Positions 10,601-19,365 of a DNA stretch of 64,000 bases are shown piece after piece. The stretch spans positions 1,860,001-1,924,000 of the forward strand of contig CAWESU010000001.1 in the NCBI GenBank assembly GCA_963811805.1. The letters run 5' to 3'. A program made the position numbers and the translations under genes. The notes below the pieces were generated by a model. It was given only the letters and a program-made list of their open reading frames with translations, searched no databases and had not been told where the DNA came from. This DNA is from DAHUXN01 sp963811805. GTDB taxonomy: Bacteria > Acidobacteriota > Terriglobia > Acidiferrales > UBA7541. Position 1 is the stretch's first letter. Every line of letters starts with the position of its first letter.

Positions 10601-10893
10601 GCGATGGCGCCGACCGAGGAAACATCTTCTTTGTCAAAGATCGGCTCCCAATGAATTCCGCCATCCGTGGTTTTGAAGATTCCACCCGAAGCAGCGCCCA
10701 CATAGTAGATATTGGGGTCTCCCGGCACTCCGGCCACAGCGATGGTGCGATTACCTACCGGCCCGATATAACGAAATTGCAGTTGGCTGAACGCTTTGGA
10801 GTTTCCTTGCGACTCCTGCGCGAACGAAATCCTCGCGCCACAAAACAGCAGGGTCAAAAGGATCGAGACGAGCAGAGCAATTCGCTTTGACAT
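7660..10893 (-). CDS. Sortilin/VPS10-like Asp-box beta-propeller protein, secreted
   Basis: A 1077-residue exported protein. The signal peptide ends near RISFAQ. The body, about residues 25-850, carries many Asp-box repeats of the SxDxGxxW form (TTDGGIHWE, STDAGKTWT, TTDGGKTWD, STDGGITWK, SDDGGENWE), the pattern of a large multi-bladed propeller as in VPS10/sortilin and xyloglucanase-type proteins. A C-terminal region of about 230 residues starts with a beta-rich part and ends in an alpha-helical, coiled-coil-prone stretch. I chose the ATG at 10893 because it leads straight into the signal peptide and follows AAGGGA; the frame is open to 10965. It is clearly paralogous to the protein at 23008. 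Role unknown: no catalytic residues can be assigned, and carbohydrate or protein binding is the family expectation. Confidence 0.85.
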   Translation of the reverse strand: MSKRIALLVSILLTLLFCGARISFAQESQGNSKAFSQLQFRYIGPVGNRTIAVAGVPGDPNIYYVGAASGGIFKTTDGGIHWEPIFDKEDVSSVGAIAVAASDANIVWAGTGEPYIRSHISVGDGIYESTDAGKTWTHIGLENTGRIANVIIDPHDPNIVLACSLGTAYGPQQERGVYRTTDGGKTWDKTLFVDENTGCSDLTMDPNNSHVLFAGMWQIVIHTWGRTSGGPGSGLFKSTDGGITWKRLEGHGLPHSPIGRIAVRVAPGDPNRVYAEIETGDGAPMDGKPTQRGQLWKSDDGGENWEVMSYDRQIRGRTHYYTREEISPDNENEVYFFSASFSRTLDGGKTLTEMPSSPGGDNHEMWIDPTNGNRMAVVNDGGVSISINRGQTWSHVQLPIAQIYHVTVDDQIPYNVYGNKQDGGSYRGPSNSLQFGFFGGRGPGPISRSVWEGISGGESGFATVDPVDNNIVWNSGTGSGSVGGTVIVDDLKNRQAHVVEVWPETTIGAPAADVKYRFNWEFPITISPFDHNKVYVGSQYVHVTTDRGNSWQVISPDLTRNDRSKMGISGGLTPDDIGVEYAGVVFSIAESPKEQGVIWAGTNDGLVQITRDGGKNWTNVTANIPNLPEWGTVSNIEASRYEAGKAYITVDFHQMNNRDPYVYKTTDYGKTWTQITNGIPHSPLSYAHCVREDPVRKGLLYLGTENALYVSFDDGENWQPLQAGLPHAPVYWIAVQPRFHDLVLATYGRGFWILDDLTPLEQLTPEVQASDTHLFAPRDAYRFREVSEPAAVSYDPTTGRNPPYGAVINYYLKSPPEGGVKIAIEDASGKTVRTFDGKKEAGIDRVWWDLKFDPSKQIHLRTSPLYAPEVTVGPEGWRPAPGVEPISLLAPPGTYTVKLMAGGHEYTQKLNVLKDPHSTGTIADIQAQDRLMMAIRDEMDAMTDTVNQIESVRAQLADFENQLSDDQSSKSLRSAADDLSGKLVELEGHMLQLKTSGRGQDDVRWESMLVEKINYLGQGVSDSDFAPTSQQIAVNDELKKQVAQYRGEAEQLMSKDVAAFNSLLRGRNIPNIIAKTP

Positions 10894-10999
10894 GGTTTTT
10901 TCCCTTTGCAACGGATGATGGCGTTGGAACGCGCGGATAATACTGCCACCGGGCGAGCGCGTCAACTACTGCAGATAGTTCCTCGTAAGCAGAGGACTT

Positions 11000-11788
11000 C
11001 TAAGCAGACTTGCAGCGTGCGGCGAGCAAGCCCGTTGCCGCGCTGAGTTCGATATCTGCAACGAGCAATCCTTCCTTGCCGTACGGCTGGTAGTTGAGCA
11101 CTGTCCCGTCGGGCCGCACTACCGCCGAAGTAGTTGGCGACCCCGCGCTGGCGTAATTTACCGTCGCGAAATAGCACGTATTTTCGGCCGCGCGGCACAA
11201 AGCTGCCTTTTCATGAAATGTGTTCGCCGGATCGGCAAAAGTCGACGGCACATAACTGCCCGGCTCCGCCTGGTGGAAATGGGGGTGGAACACGATCTGC
11301 GCCCCGCGTCGCGCGGCCCAACGAACCGTTTCCGGGTAGCGCCAACCCTCGTGGCAGATCGCGACACCAAACGTCAGCGGACCGGTCTGGAAAATCCGCC
11401 TCTCAGAACCAGGCGAGTAGGTGCCTTCTTCGGAAGGGTCGAGTTGCACTTTGTCTTGGAACCCGTCGAGCGTTCCATCCGGGCGGATGACCAGTGCCGT
11501 GATCAGCAGCGCGCCATTGACGACGCGTTCCGTGCCAAGAACCACGGCGAGCTTCGCCTTCGCCGCTGCCGCGGCAACAGTGGACCAGGCGCGTTCGAGG
11601 AACGCAGTGTCAGCCGGCGGCACCGTTTTGCCTATTCCTCGGTAGCCCGGAACGAAGCACTCCGGAAAGCAGATGAGCCTGGCGCGCTCGCGGGACGCCT
11701 GAGCGATGGCCTGTTCGGCCAGCGTCACCGAGTCCTCAGGCGTCGCGGGAAACCGTATGTTGCCAAGTGCGATCCGAAACGTGTTCAC
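11000..11788 (-). CDS. Carbon-nitrogen hydrolase (nitrilase superfamily)
   Basis: A 262-residue cytosolic hydrolase of the nitrilase superfamily, acting on non-peptide C-N bonds in amides or nitriles. The catalytic triad is complete: Glu at about 43 in CFPECFVPG, Lys at about 113 in FQDKVQLDP, and Cys at about 145 in AICHEGWRYPE. Length fits a stand-alone domain. It is the last gene of a minus-strand series that includes a permease, a serine hydrolase/VanX fusion and dacB, 75 bp after dacB, so it may deal with amide products of the same envelope salvage process. The exact substrate cannot be read from the sequence. Confidence 0.88.
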   Translation of the reverse strand: MNTFRIALGNIRFPATPEDSVTLAEQAIAQASRERARLICFPECFVPGYRGIGKTVPPADTAFLERAWSTVAAAAAKAKLAVVLGTERVVNGALLITALVIRPDGTLDGFQDKVQLDPSEEGTYSPGSERRIFQTGPLTFGVAICHEGWRYPETVRWAARRGAQIVFHPHFHQAEPGSYVPSTFADPANTFHEKAALCRAAENTCYFATVNYASAGSPTTSAVVRPDGTVLNYQPYGKEGLLVADIELSAATGLLAARCKSA

Positions 11789-11863
11789 TGGAATCGCAAT
11801 TCTAGCTCAATTCGGGAACACACTCCGCCGGCGCTTTTATCCAAACTCGAAACGCCTCTTCGA

Positions 11864-13478
11864 TTATTGTTGATAAGGAGTGGAGTAAATCGCCGACGCA
11901 ATCTGACCCAGTGCTTGGCCAACGACTTTTTGCGGCGCGTCGGGATCGTCCAAAGGCAACAGCACGCGATTCGCGTAAATGGCGAACGCGAGATGCCGTC
12001 CGTCCGGCGTGACCATGTATCCCGCGAGACCTTTCCCTGTGAGCATCAAGTCTTTGTTCAACGCGTCGTACGCTCCGTAGGTACCGGTCTTGGCCATCAC
12101 GTGTCCCGCCGCCGGCGAGTTCACCTCGATATTCCACAGCGTGCCGTCGCGGCCCAGGATCGGCAGCGCCTTTTCAAAAAGCGGAAAATCCTTCTGCGTC
12201 GCCATGAACGCCAGGTAATGCGCCACGAAATCCGGCGTGAAGAACGCCGATTGCGCCCCGCCCGCGCCATCTGCCTGCGAAGCGCCGCTCAAGTCCAGCC
12301 CGGCCTTCGTCAGAAAATCGTGCTCCAGATTGAAGCCGGCTTGATCGACCTCCTGGGTCGCGTGTCCCAGCACGGCACCCAAAATGTAAGGCGTCATCGA
12401 AGCATGTAAATTCTGGCTGACCTTCAGCGTGACCTTCACTTCCTCGGATTCCAGCGGAGAGATATGCTCGGCGACAACATTCTCCGGCGTGTACGCGCTG
12501 GCCAGAGCCTTGAAGTCAACCGGCACGTTCGGAGCGGGCAAATCCACGCTCACGCCGTTTTCGCGCAGCGCCTCGACGAAAGTTACCTGCGCGAAGCGGC
12601 TCGGTCGCGGAACAGGATACGCGTAAAGAATCGATGGGCCGCCGAGAGGAAATTTTCCGGTCAGCGTCACGCGGTGCGATCCATCCGGATTCGGTACATC
12701 AGAAAGATTTTCATCCGGCTTGGAGCCCACAGGGCCCGTGGTCATCTGGTTGATGAATGCTGCATAAGAAGTCGCGGGAGAAATGTTCAGTTTGGCTGGC
12801 GCTCCCTCTGAGTCGCCCGGCGCGACGGTCAGATCGATGATGTTGTCGTTCACGCAGATCGGCGAAACCACCACGTCCGTCCCAAGCTCCCGCGTCCCTT
12901 CCGGGAAAAGCGTCGCATCCACCAGAACGCGGCCGTTGATCCGCTTGATTCCGCGCATCGCCAATTGCGCGGCAAGCTGCCGAATCACCATCAGTGGATC
13001 GCCTGGCACCGCCTTGGTGTCCGGACTTCCCGCGTATGCATGGTCCTCGTTCTCGAACGCGAGCGTGCCGTCGGGCTGTATCCGGCCGGAGAGATTCGGG
13101 TCGCCGCTCGCCACCAAAATCAAATCTCCATTCAACGTCCCGTCGGCAGAAATGGGCCCCGTGCGATAAACGCGCGTGTGGAAGCGATAATCCGGGCCAA
13201 GCAATTCGAGGGCGGAGCCTTCCGTTAAAAGTTTCGTCGTCGAAGCCGGCGTGAAAAATTGCTGCGCATTCAGCGCGTAAACAACCTTCTTCTCATCGAG
13301 CGAATACACTTCGATGCCAAAACTCGAATGCTTGTATTCCGCCCGCCCGGTGATCTGGGTGACCTTGCTGTCCAATGACGGCTCTTGCGCGCGCAAGCGA
13401 TGGACACACCAGAAAAACCGTCGCGGCCAAGATACCGGCCATGCTTCCCACGAGCGCTCGATTACTCTTTCTGGTCAT
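11864..13478 (-). CDS. dacB: D-alanyl-D-alanine carboxypeptidase/endopeptidase, PBP4 type, with an apparent frameshift
   Basis: A periplasmic S13-family penicillin-binding protein that trims or cleaves peptidoglycan peptides. All three active-site motifs are visible: SxxK as ASTTKLLT, SxN as SQNLHAS, and KTG as AKTGTYGA. The frame carrying the enzyme opens only at a TTG (13396) and has no signal peptide. A perfect one, starting MTRKSNRALVGS and ending SLARA, lies just upstream in another frame. Its ATG at 13478 overlaps the stop of the preceding gene (ATGA), which supports that start. The two frames must join at the GC repeat near 13384-13393, where one base too many, or two too few, are present. 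This is phase variation, recent damage or a sequencing error. Reconstructed length is about 538 residues. Confidence 0.85.
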
Positions 13479-15982
13479 CGGTAAACCATCTCTTTCTCGC
13501 GCGGACCCGCACCGCTTGCTCGCACATCCGCGCTTGCGCTGGCATTGGCCGGCGGCCATTCCAATCGCGATGACTTTTTCTGCGCCGCCGCTCCGTGCAA
13601 CTGTTCAAACGTGATGTTCAATATTGGGTAGCGCCGCCAATCCTTGTAGTCGAAGTGCCACCACTCGAACTCATAGACCGTAAAACCCTCCGATTCCATC
13701 ACATGCCGCAAAATGTCGCGATGCCAATGCTCGATGGAAGTCCCTCCGGGATAAAACGGGTAGGAGCGCTCCGACATCTCGTCATACACGCCGGTCATTT
13801 CCACTGGCTTCCCGGTTTTCAAATCGTAAAGCGACATATCGATGGCGCAGCCCCGATTGTGCCGCGAGCCATCTTTCGGATCTGCGACGAAGATTTTTTT
13901 ATCGTCCGGCGTCGCGTCCCAGAAAATCTTCGTGACGTACCACGGCCGGTACGCGTCGTGAATCAGCAAACCATATCCCATGGCCTTGAGTTTGCGATCC
14001 GCACGCAGCAGCGCCTCCGCCGCCGGACGCTGCAAATATGCCTTCGCCTCCGAATACACCGGCTCGCCTAGAAAATCGTTGGTGCTCGCATAGCGAATGT
14101 CGAGATGGATGGAAGGATCGAGCGTGGAAATATCCACCAGGTCCGGCTTCAGGAAATCTCCCGACTCGTGCGGCGGTTGCGCCGCCAGGGCTTCCTTCCG
14201 CAGCTCGTCCAACGGCTTCGAAGGATGCACGTGAAACACGCCGCCGGCAATCGGCCCAAGCGGCCTGCGCTTGAAAACGACTCCGCTCACTCTTACCTGC
14301 GTCGCATTGCCGCTGGCATCTCGCGTGAATATCGCCTGCTCGCCGTCATAGAGTCCGTTACGGGGGAAATTGAACACGTTCCTGGAAGATTCCTGCAGTG
14401 GTGCATATTCGAACCATTCAATCAACGCGGTCAGCTTCCCGTCGCGTTCGAAAATGTACAGCGTGTCGTAATCCCACCCGTATTCCCCAATCAGGCCCTT
14501 CCACCGCTCCGGAGCAGGCGCGGGCATCGTTTGTTGCACGCGCGGCAGAACGCTGTCGCCGATGCGTATGCCGTCCGCGACTGGCGTGATTCTCAGTCCA
14601 TAGCCCAAGCGCCCGTCTTCGATCAGATCGTTGCCCGCCTGCCGCAGCCGCACTTGCGCTCCATCGGCAACCGGACGCAAGTAAAGTTCATCCTCCTGCG
14701 CAACCAAATCTATGGCAGTCCCCGCGTTTGTCCCGTAGCGCCCTTCAAGCTGGCGCACGCGTTCGAGCGGAATCGCCGACGTTTCCTCGATCTCCGGAAG
14801 CGACTTCCCTTGTTTTGCCGCCAGCATCAACCGCAAAGCAATTTCCGCCACATGACTTGTAACCGCATTCGCACCATCCATGGTCGTGACAGCGACCACA
14901 CCGAGCTTGTCATCCGGCAGCCCGGCTAGCTGAGTCGCAAATCCATAAATCGCCCCGCCATGCTCGACCTCGCGGTGCCCGTCCAGCTGCGCGAGATGAA
15001 AACCCAGGCCGTAAGACGAACTCTGCCCTGGCTTCGCGAACTGCGGCACCCACATTTTTTCCAGCGTCTCGCTTTTCAGCACTTGGCCGTTCGCTCCGCG
15101 GCCGCCATTGAAAAGCACGCTCAGAAATTTCCCGAGGTCCAGCACCGTTGAATACATGCAGCCCGCCGGCGCCATTCCCAGTTCGAACGTCGGCGCCTGG
15201 AATAACTTCCCGTCGTACGACCACATGTACGCCTTCGCCAGATTTCGCATCAGCCGCGGTTCACGCTGAAACGCACTATCGCCAAGCCCCATCGGCTCCA
15301 GCACCGCGTGCTGCAAATAGCTGGCGAACGGCTGTCCGCTGTGCTTCTCGAGAACATAGCCGACCACCGCCACACCTGCGTTCGAATATTTCGTGTGTGT
15401 CTCTGGCGGGTAGACCAGCGTCGTCTCGTTCAGGCTGCGTACCATGGCCGCGAGCGACAATTGCGACGGATCGAAATAATTTCCCACTGGCGGCTCGCGC
15501 AGCAAGCCAGCGCGGTGCGACATTAGTTGGCGCAGCGTGATATCCGTGTGGAACGGATTCCGCGGATGAAAATCCGGCAGATACTTCTGAATCGGCGCAT
15601 CCAAATCGAGCTGGCCGCGCTCGACCAGTTGCATCACGCCAACGTCCGTAAACAGCTTCGAAACCGAGCCGATGCGATAAACCGTTTCCGCCGTCGCTGG
15701 GATTTTTTTATCCGGATCCGCATACCCGAATCCCTGCGCCCACACGATTTTCTGATCGTCCACCAGGGCAATCGAAAACGCCGGTAGTTTTTTTTCCTGC
15801 ATTTCGTTCTGAATGAACTTCGATAAGGCTTCCGCGACTGGCGCGTAGCCCTTCTGCGGAGCAACGTCCACGCCGCGACGCGATTGCTGTGGCGCGGAGC
15901 GAACGAACGTCCCGCACAACAGGACAAGCAACGCGAGCGGCGCAACTCTTTTCAGTCGCATGAATTCTGCACGGCCGTGCAT
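13475..15982 (-). CDS. Serine hydrolase (beta-lactamase family) fused to a VanX-type D-Ala-D-Ala dipeptidase
   Basis: An exported 835-residue two-domain enzyme. After a signal peptide, residues about 45-400 form a class C beta-lactamase/D-aminopeptidase-like domain with SVSK (Ser106, Lys109), YSN (Tyr199) and HGG (341-343). A beta-rich linker follows. Residues about 610-825 are an M15D VanX-like domain: Arg679 in HDAYRPW, zinc ligands His708 and Asp715 in RHNRGCAIDM, catalytic Glu773 and ligand His776 in EFEWWHFDYKDW. All key residues of both halves are present, so both are probably active. VanX-type enzymes split D-Ala-D-Ala. The start may be 15982 or the internal ATG at 15961; neither has a strong ribosome site. 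The stop overlaps the dacB start (ATGA), implying coupled synthesis with a carboxypeptidase. Confidence 0.9.
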   Translation of the reverse strand: MHGRAEFMRLKRVAPLALLVLLCGTFVRSAPQQSRRGVDVAPQKGYAPVAEALSKFIQNEMQEKKLPAFSIALVDDQKIVWAQGFGYADPDKKIPATAETVYRIGSVSKLFTDVGVMQLVERGQLDLDAPIQKYLPDFHPRNPFHTDITLRQLMSHRAGLLREPPVGNYFDPSQLSLAAMVRSLNETTLVYPPETHTKYSNAGVAVVGYVLEKHSGQPFASYLQHAVLEPMGLGDSAFQREPRLMRNLAKAYMWSYDGKLFQAPTFELGMAPAGCMYSTVLDLGKFLSVLFNGGRGANGQVLKSETLEKMWVPQFAKPGQSSSYGLGFHLAQLDGHREVEHGGAIYGFATQLAGLPDDKLGVVAVTTMDGANAVTSHVAEIALRLMLAAKQGKSLPEIEETSAIPLERVRQLEGRYGTNAGTAIDLVAQEDELYLRPVADGAQVRLRQAGNDLIEDGRLGYGLRITPVADGIRIGDSVLPRVQQTMPAPAPERWKGLIGEYGWDYDTLYIFERDGKLTALIEWFEYAPLQESSRNVFNFPRNGLYDGEQAIFTRDASGNATQVRVSGVVFKRRPLGPIAGGVFHVHPSKPLDELRKEALAAQPPHESGDFLKPDLVDISTLDPSIHLDIRYASTNDFLGEPVYSEAKAYLQRPAAEALLRADRKLKAMGYGLLIHDAYRPWYVTKIFWDATPDDKKIFVADPKDGSRHNRGCAIDMSLYDLKTGKPVEMTGVYDEMSERSYPFYPGGTSIEHWHRDILRHVMESEGFTVYEFEWWHFDYKDWRRYPILNITFEQLHGAAAQKKSSRLEWPPANASASADVRASGAGPREKEMVYR

Positions 15983-16012
15983 GAAGGCATTGTCTGTGGA
16001 CCTTGTGAAGAA

Positions 16013-16030
16013 CGCACTCTATTGAGTGCG
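16013..16030. promoter_or_regulatory. Operator-like inverted repeat upstream of the serine hydrolase/VanX fusion
   Basis: A perfect 7+4+7 palindrome (CGCACTC-TATT-GAGTGCG) lies 31-48 bp upstream of the 15982 start, in the 148-bp gap after the permease gene. Its size fits a binding site for a dimeric regulator or a short hairpin. No T-run follows it on the minus strand, so a terminator is unlikely. The regulator is not identified. Confidence 0.35.
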
Positions 16031-16130
16031 CGCACGGGATGTCAAGCTCATCTTGGAACGCGTCCCGCAGGCTGCCACGATTGAAACATCTGATTCAGCG
16101 AAGGGAAGAAACCGTGCCGGAAGCCGCCGC

Positions 16131-17507
16131 CTACTCCGCGGCAGCGTCTGCCGAAGCATTCGCGCGCTTCGACCTACGCCGCGCCACAAAGAGCGCATAC
16201 AAAGGAAGCCCGGTCAGAACCAGTCCGATTCCATAGAGCGCATGCATCGGCGAAGACACCACCGCGCTCACCGTAATTCCCAGAGCCGCGAGAGCAAACA
16301 ACGCTGGCAGCCACGGATATCCGGGCGCGCGAAACGGCCGTTCCAGCTCGGGCTGCCGTATTCGCAGGACGATCACCCCCGCGACCGCCAGTCCATAGAA
16401 AATCCACCCCGTGAACACCACGTACGTGAATAATTCCTGAAACGTGCCCATCAGCGTCAAGCCCGCCGCCCACAGCCCCTGCACAAGAATCGCGAATATG
16501 GGCGCGCGGAAGCGCGCGCTCACTTTGCCGAAAATGGGAAAGAACAATCCCTCTTCCGCCATGGCGTAGTACACGCGCGGGCCCGTCAAGATCATCCCGT
16601 TCGTCGCACCAACGGCCGACACCAATATCAGCACGGAAATAAAAACCGCGCTTCCTCCGCCGGTCGCTGCGCTGACCGCGGTCGCGGCCGCCCGCTGCGT
16701 GTGCTGCAGCTGCGTGTTGGTCAGCACTGAGTAGTACGCCACATTCGCCAGCAGATAAGTCACCGTAACGATCAGCGTGCCGTAAAAAAGCCCTTTCGGC
16801 AGGTCGCGCTGCGGATCCTTGAATTCACCCGACACAAACGACAGCACGTGCCACCCCTCATAAGCCCACAAAACCGCGATCAGGGCGACTCCGAAGGACG
16901 CAGGCTGAAAACTGAAACCGGACTTCGGCCACACGCTGGCCCGCAGCAAATGCAGATGGCCGCCGTAAAAAAGCAGTCCGAGCATGATGGCGATCCCCGT
17001 ATATTTCGCGACCGTCAGCAGATTGTGTACGTTTTTTCCGGACCGCACGCCCAGGCAATTCACCGCCGTCAGCACCAGCACGCACAGAATCCCCGCAAGT
17101 TTCTGCTGCGTGGCGCTCAGCGGCAGAATTTGCGCCAGGTAAATCCGGAACGCGACCGCCAGCGTCGCGATGCTGCCTGAATGAATCAAAGCGAGTAAGG
17201 CCCATCCGTATAGAAATCCAATCGTCCGGCCATAAGCCTCGCGCAGGTAAACATACAGCCCGCCCGCTCCGGGAAACGCAGCGCCCATTTCGCCCAACGC
17301 CAGCGCCCCAAACAAACTCAGCAAACCTCCGGTCAGCCATACGAGCGTCACCGCGGAAAAGGAAGACAGGTCGTTCGCAATGTTGCCCGGAACCAGAAAA
17401 ATCCCCGACCCGATAATCGTGCCAGCCACGATTGCTGTGGCGTCGCGCAATCGCAGGTCTTGAAGCAGCCCCAGGGAGTTCGATCGATGCTCAGCGGAAG
17501 AAGACAT
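16131..17507 (-). CDS. APC-family amino acid permease
   Basis: A 458-residue inner-membrane amino acid transporter of the APC superfamily. The N-terminal segment VAGTIIGSGIFLVPG is the family signature of helix 1, and ALALGEMGAAFPGAGGLYVYL is typical of helices 2-3. About twelve hydrophobic helices can be followed to the C-terminus, which ends in a basic tail. The ATG at 17507 gives a normal length; a TTG at 17534 is possible but has no better ribosome site. It precedes the serine hydrolase/VanX fusion on the same strand by 148 bp, so uptake of D- or L-alanine released outside the membrane is an attractive inference. Substrate specificity cannot be read from the sequence. Confidence 0.88.
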   Translation of the reverse strand: MSSSAEHRSNSLGLLQDLRLRDATAIVAGTIIGSGIFLVPGNIANDLSSFSAVTLVWLTGGLLSLFGALALGEMGAAFPGAGGLYVYLREAYGRTIGFLYGWALLALIHSGSIATLAVAFRIYLAQILPLSATQQKLAGILCVLVLTAVNCLGVRSGKNVHNLLTVAKYTGIAIMLGLLFYGGHLHLLRASVWPKSGFSFQPASFGVALIAVLWAYEGWHVLSFVSGEFKDPQRDLPKGLFYGTLIVTVTYLLANVAYYSVLTNTQLQHTQRAAATAVSAATGGGSAVFISVLILVSAVGATNGMILTGPRVYYAMAEEGLFFPIFGKVSARFRAPIFAILVQGLWAAGLTLMGTFQELFTYVVFTGWIFYGLAVAGVIVLRIRQPELERPFRAPGYPWLPALFALAALGITVSAVVSSPMHALYGIGLVLTGLPLYALFVARRRSKRANASADAAAE

Positions 17508-17718
17508 GGATGTCGCAGCGATGCCCAATCGCAAGAACGGTCCAGCTCACTTCCCTTCCCAACACTCTCTCGTGCGCCGCCGGCATTTTTGTGTATCATG
17601 CCCCTGCGCACAGCAACACAGTCTGACACAGCTGACGCTCGCACTGGCGCGCATTCTACCGGTCAATGGCAATGGTGCAACAGGCATTTCAGCTCGCGGT
17701 GAACGAACGGAGGCTCGC

Positions 17719-19263
17719 GTGAGTCGGCTAGCCACAAAATATTTGGCGCATTCCGGAAATTTCTCGCGCACCTTCGTGCGCAACCTCTTGCTGCTTTCCG
17801 TCGTTTGTCTGCCTTTCCTTTTTTCGCTCGGTGTAACCGCCCAGCAGTCCACGCCGGCCGCCGACGTCTCCGGCTCGTGGACCGGCGTACTCGGCGGCCA
17901 GTTGCATCTTCTGATCACCTTCGCGAAATTGAGCAACGGCGAATATTCCGGCCAAGTCAACAGCGTGGACCAGGGCGCCGTTCTGCCCATGAGCGCCGTC
18001 ACCGTTCAAGGCCAGAAAGTTCGCTTCGAAATCACCCAGATCGGCGGCGTTTACGAAGGCACCTTGAGCGACGACCACAGGCAGATCACCGGCACGTGGG
18101 CCCAGGCCAACGTTTCGGCGCAGCCGCTCAATTTAACGCGCAACGAATCAACCGCTCCCGCCGCCGCGAGCAGCGCTCCTTCCCCTTCCGGCCCCAAGGA
18201 AAAACCGATCACCGTGCCGATTGACGTCTCGATCCCAATCGCCCCCACAGCCTTCAAAGCCGACGGCAAAATGCATCTCGTTTACGAACTGCACATCGTG
18301 AACATGGGTCCGTGGGACTGCACTTTGACCGACATCGAAGTCGTCGCTGCCGGCTCATCCAACTCCCTCGCGTCTTTTTCCGGCGCCGCTCTCGAAGGCA
18401 TGCTCGAACGTCCCGGCGTCAGTACTTTGCCGAAATCGAAAATCGAACCAGGAACCAATGCCGTCGTTTTCATGTGGGTCACCGTCGACCGCAAAGAAGA
18501 TGTCCCCGCTGCCATCCAGCACCGCATCACCGCGAAGCTGGGAGATTATCCTGAGGAACTCAGTGTCGAAACCGATCCGCTTGCCGTTCGCACCGGCCCC
18601 ATTGTCATCACCCCGCCGTTGCGCGGCGACCACTGGCTCGCGGCCAACGGTCCATCGAATACCTCCGGACATCGGCGCGCCCTGATTCCAATTAACGGCC
18701 GCGCCGTCATCTCGCAGCGCTTCGCCATTGATTGGGTGAAATTGGGTGACGACGGCCAGACCTATCACGGCGACAAGCTCGATAACAAAAATTACTACGC
18801 GTTTGGTTCGGAAGCCCTCGCCGTCGCCGACGGCATCGTCACCGAAGTGAAAGACGGCATCCCGCTCAACATTCCCGGCGCCACTTCTCGCGCCGTGCCC
18901 ATCACTCTGGAAACCATCGGCGGAAATCACGTCATTCTCAACATTGGCAACGGATGCTACGCGTTCTACGCGCATCTCCAGCCCGGCTCGATTCGCGTGA
19001 AACTCGGCGAGAAAGTTCACCGCGGCCAAGTCCTCGGCCTCGTCGGAAACACCGGCAATTCCACCGAGCCGCATCTGCACTTCCACATTTCAAACGCCAG
19101 TTCGCCGCTCGGTTCTGAAGGATTGCCCTATTTGCTCTCATCGTTCGAAGTGGAAGGCAAAGGCTGGGGATGGAAGCCCTCGGACGCAAAAGGCGCGGCC
19201 GAAAAGCACGTCATGGAACTTCCCACGGAAAACGAAGTGGTTCGCTTCCCCTCACAACGCTGA
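17719..19263 (+). CDS. M23-family (LytM-type) metallopeptidase, exported
   Basis: A 514-residue exported protein. The N-terminal region has a signal peptide ending near GVTAQQ. Residues about 50-140 form a small beta-rich domain (GSWTGVLGG and following), and a middle beta-sandwich-like domain precedes the C-terminal M23 peptidase. That domain shows YHGDKLDNKNYYAFG, where the first His and Asp zinc ligands are expected, and EPHLHFHIS at about residues 450-456 with the HxH motif. M23 enzymes cut peptide bridges in peptidoglycan. I chose the GTG at 17719 because GGAGG sits six bases upstream; the frame is open further but antisense to the permease. It is divergent from the permease/VanX/dacB series and shares its envelope theme. 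Confidence 0.87.
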   Translation: MSRLATKYLAHSGNFSRTFVRNLLLLSVVCLPFLFSLGVTAQQSTPAADVSGSWTGVLGGQLHLLITFAKLSNGEYSGQVNSVDQGAVLPMSAVTVQGQKVRFEITQIGGVYEGTLSDDHRQITGTWAQANVSAQPLNLTRNESTAPAAASSAPSPSGPKEKPITVPIDVSIPIAPTAFKADGKMHLVYELHIVNMGPWDCTLTDIEVVAAGSSNSLASFSGAALEGMLERPGVSTLPKSKIEPGTNAVVFMWVTVDRKEDVPAAIQHRITAKLGDYPEELSVETDPLAVRTGPIVITPPLRGDHWLAANGPSNTSGHRRALIPINGRAVISQRFAIDWVKLGDDGQTYHGDKLDNKNYYAFGSEALAVADGIVTEVKDGIPLNIPGATSRAVPITLETIGGNHVILNIGNGCYAFYAHLQPGSIRVKLGEKVHRGQVLGLVGNTGNSTEPHLHFHISNASSPLGSEGLPYLLSSFEVEGKGWGWKPSDAKGAAEKHVMELPTENEVVRFPSQR

Positions 19264-19365
19264 GTGGGCAGAATGATCCCGGCATTTGGGTCTTTGGTTT
19301 TTCTGCGCGGTATGATGCATTTCCAGCGCGAATCAAGCGCTGGGGAAAGGGCGTAAACAAATACC

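Noticed and set aside
13475..15982. Vancomycin resistance operon
   Set aside because: Only a VanX-like domain is present; there is no VanH, VanA-type ligase or VanRS pair in the window.
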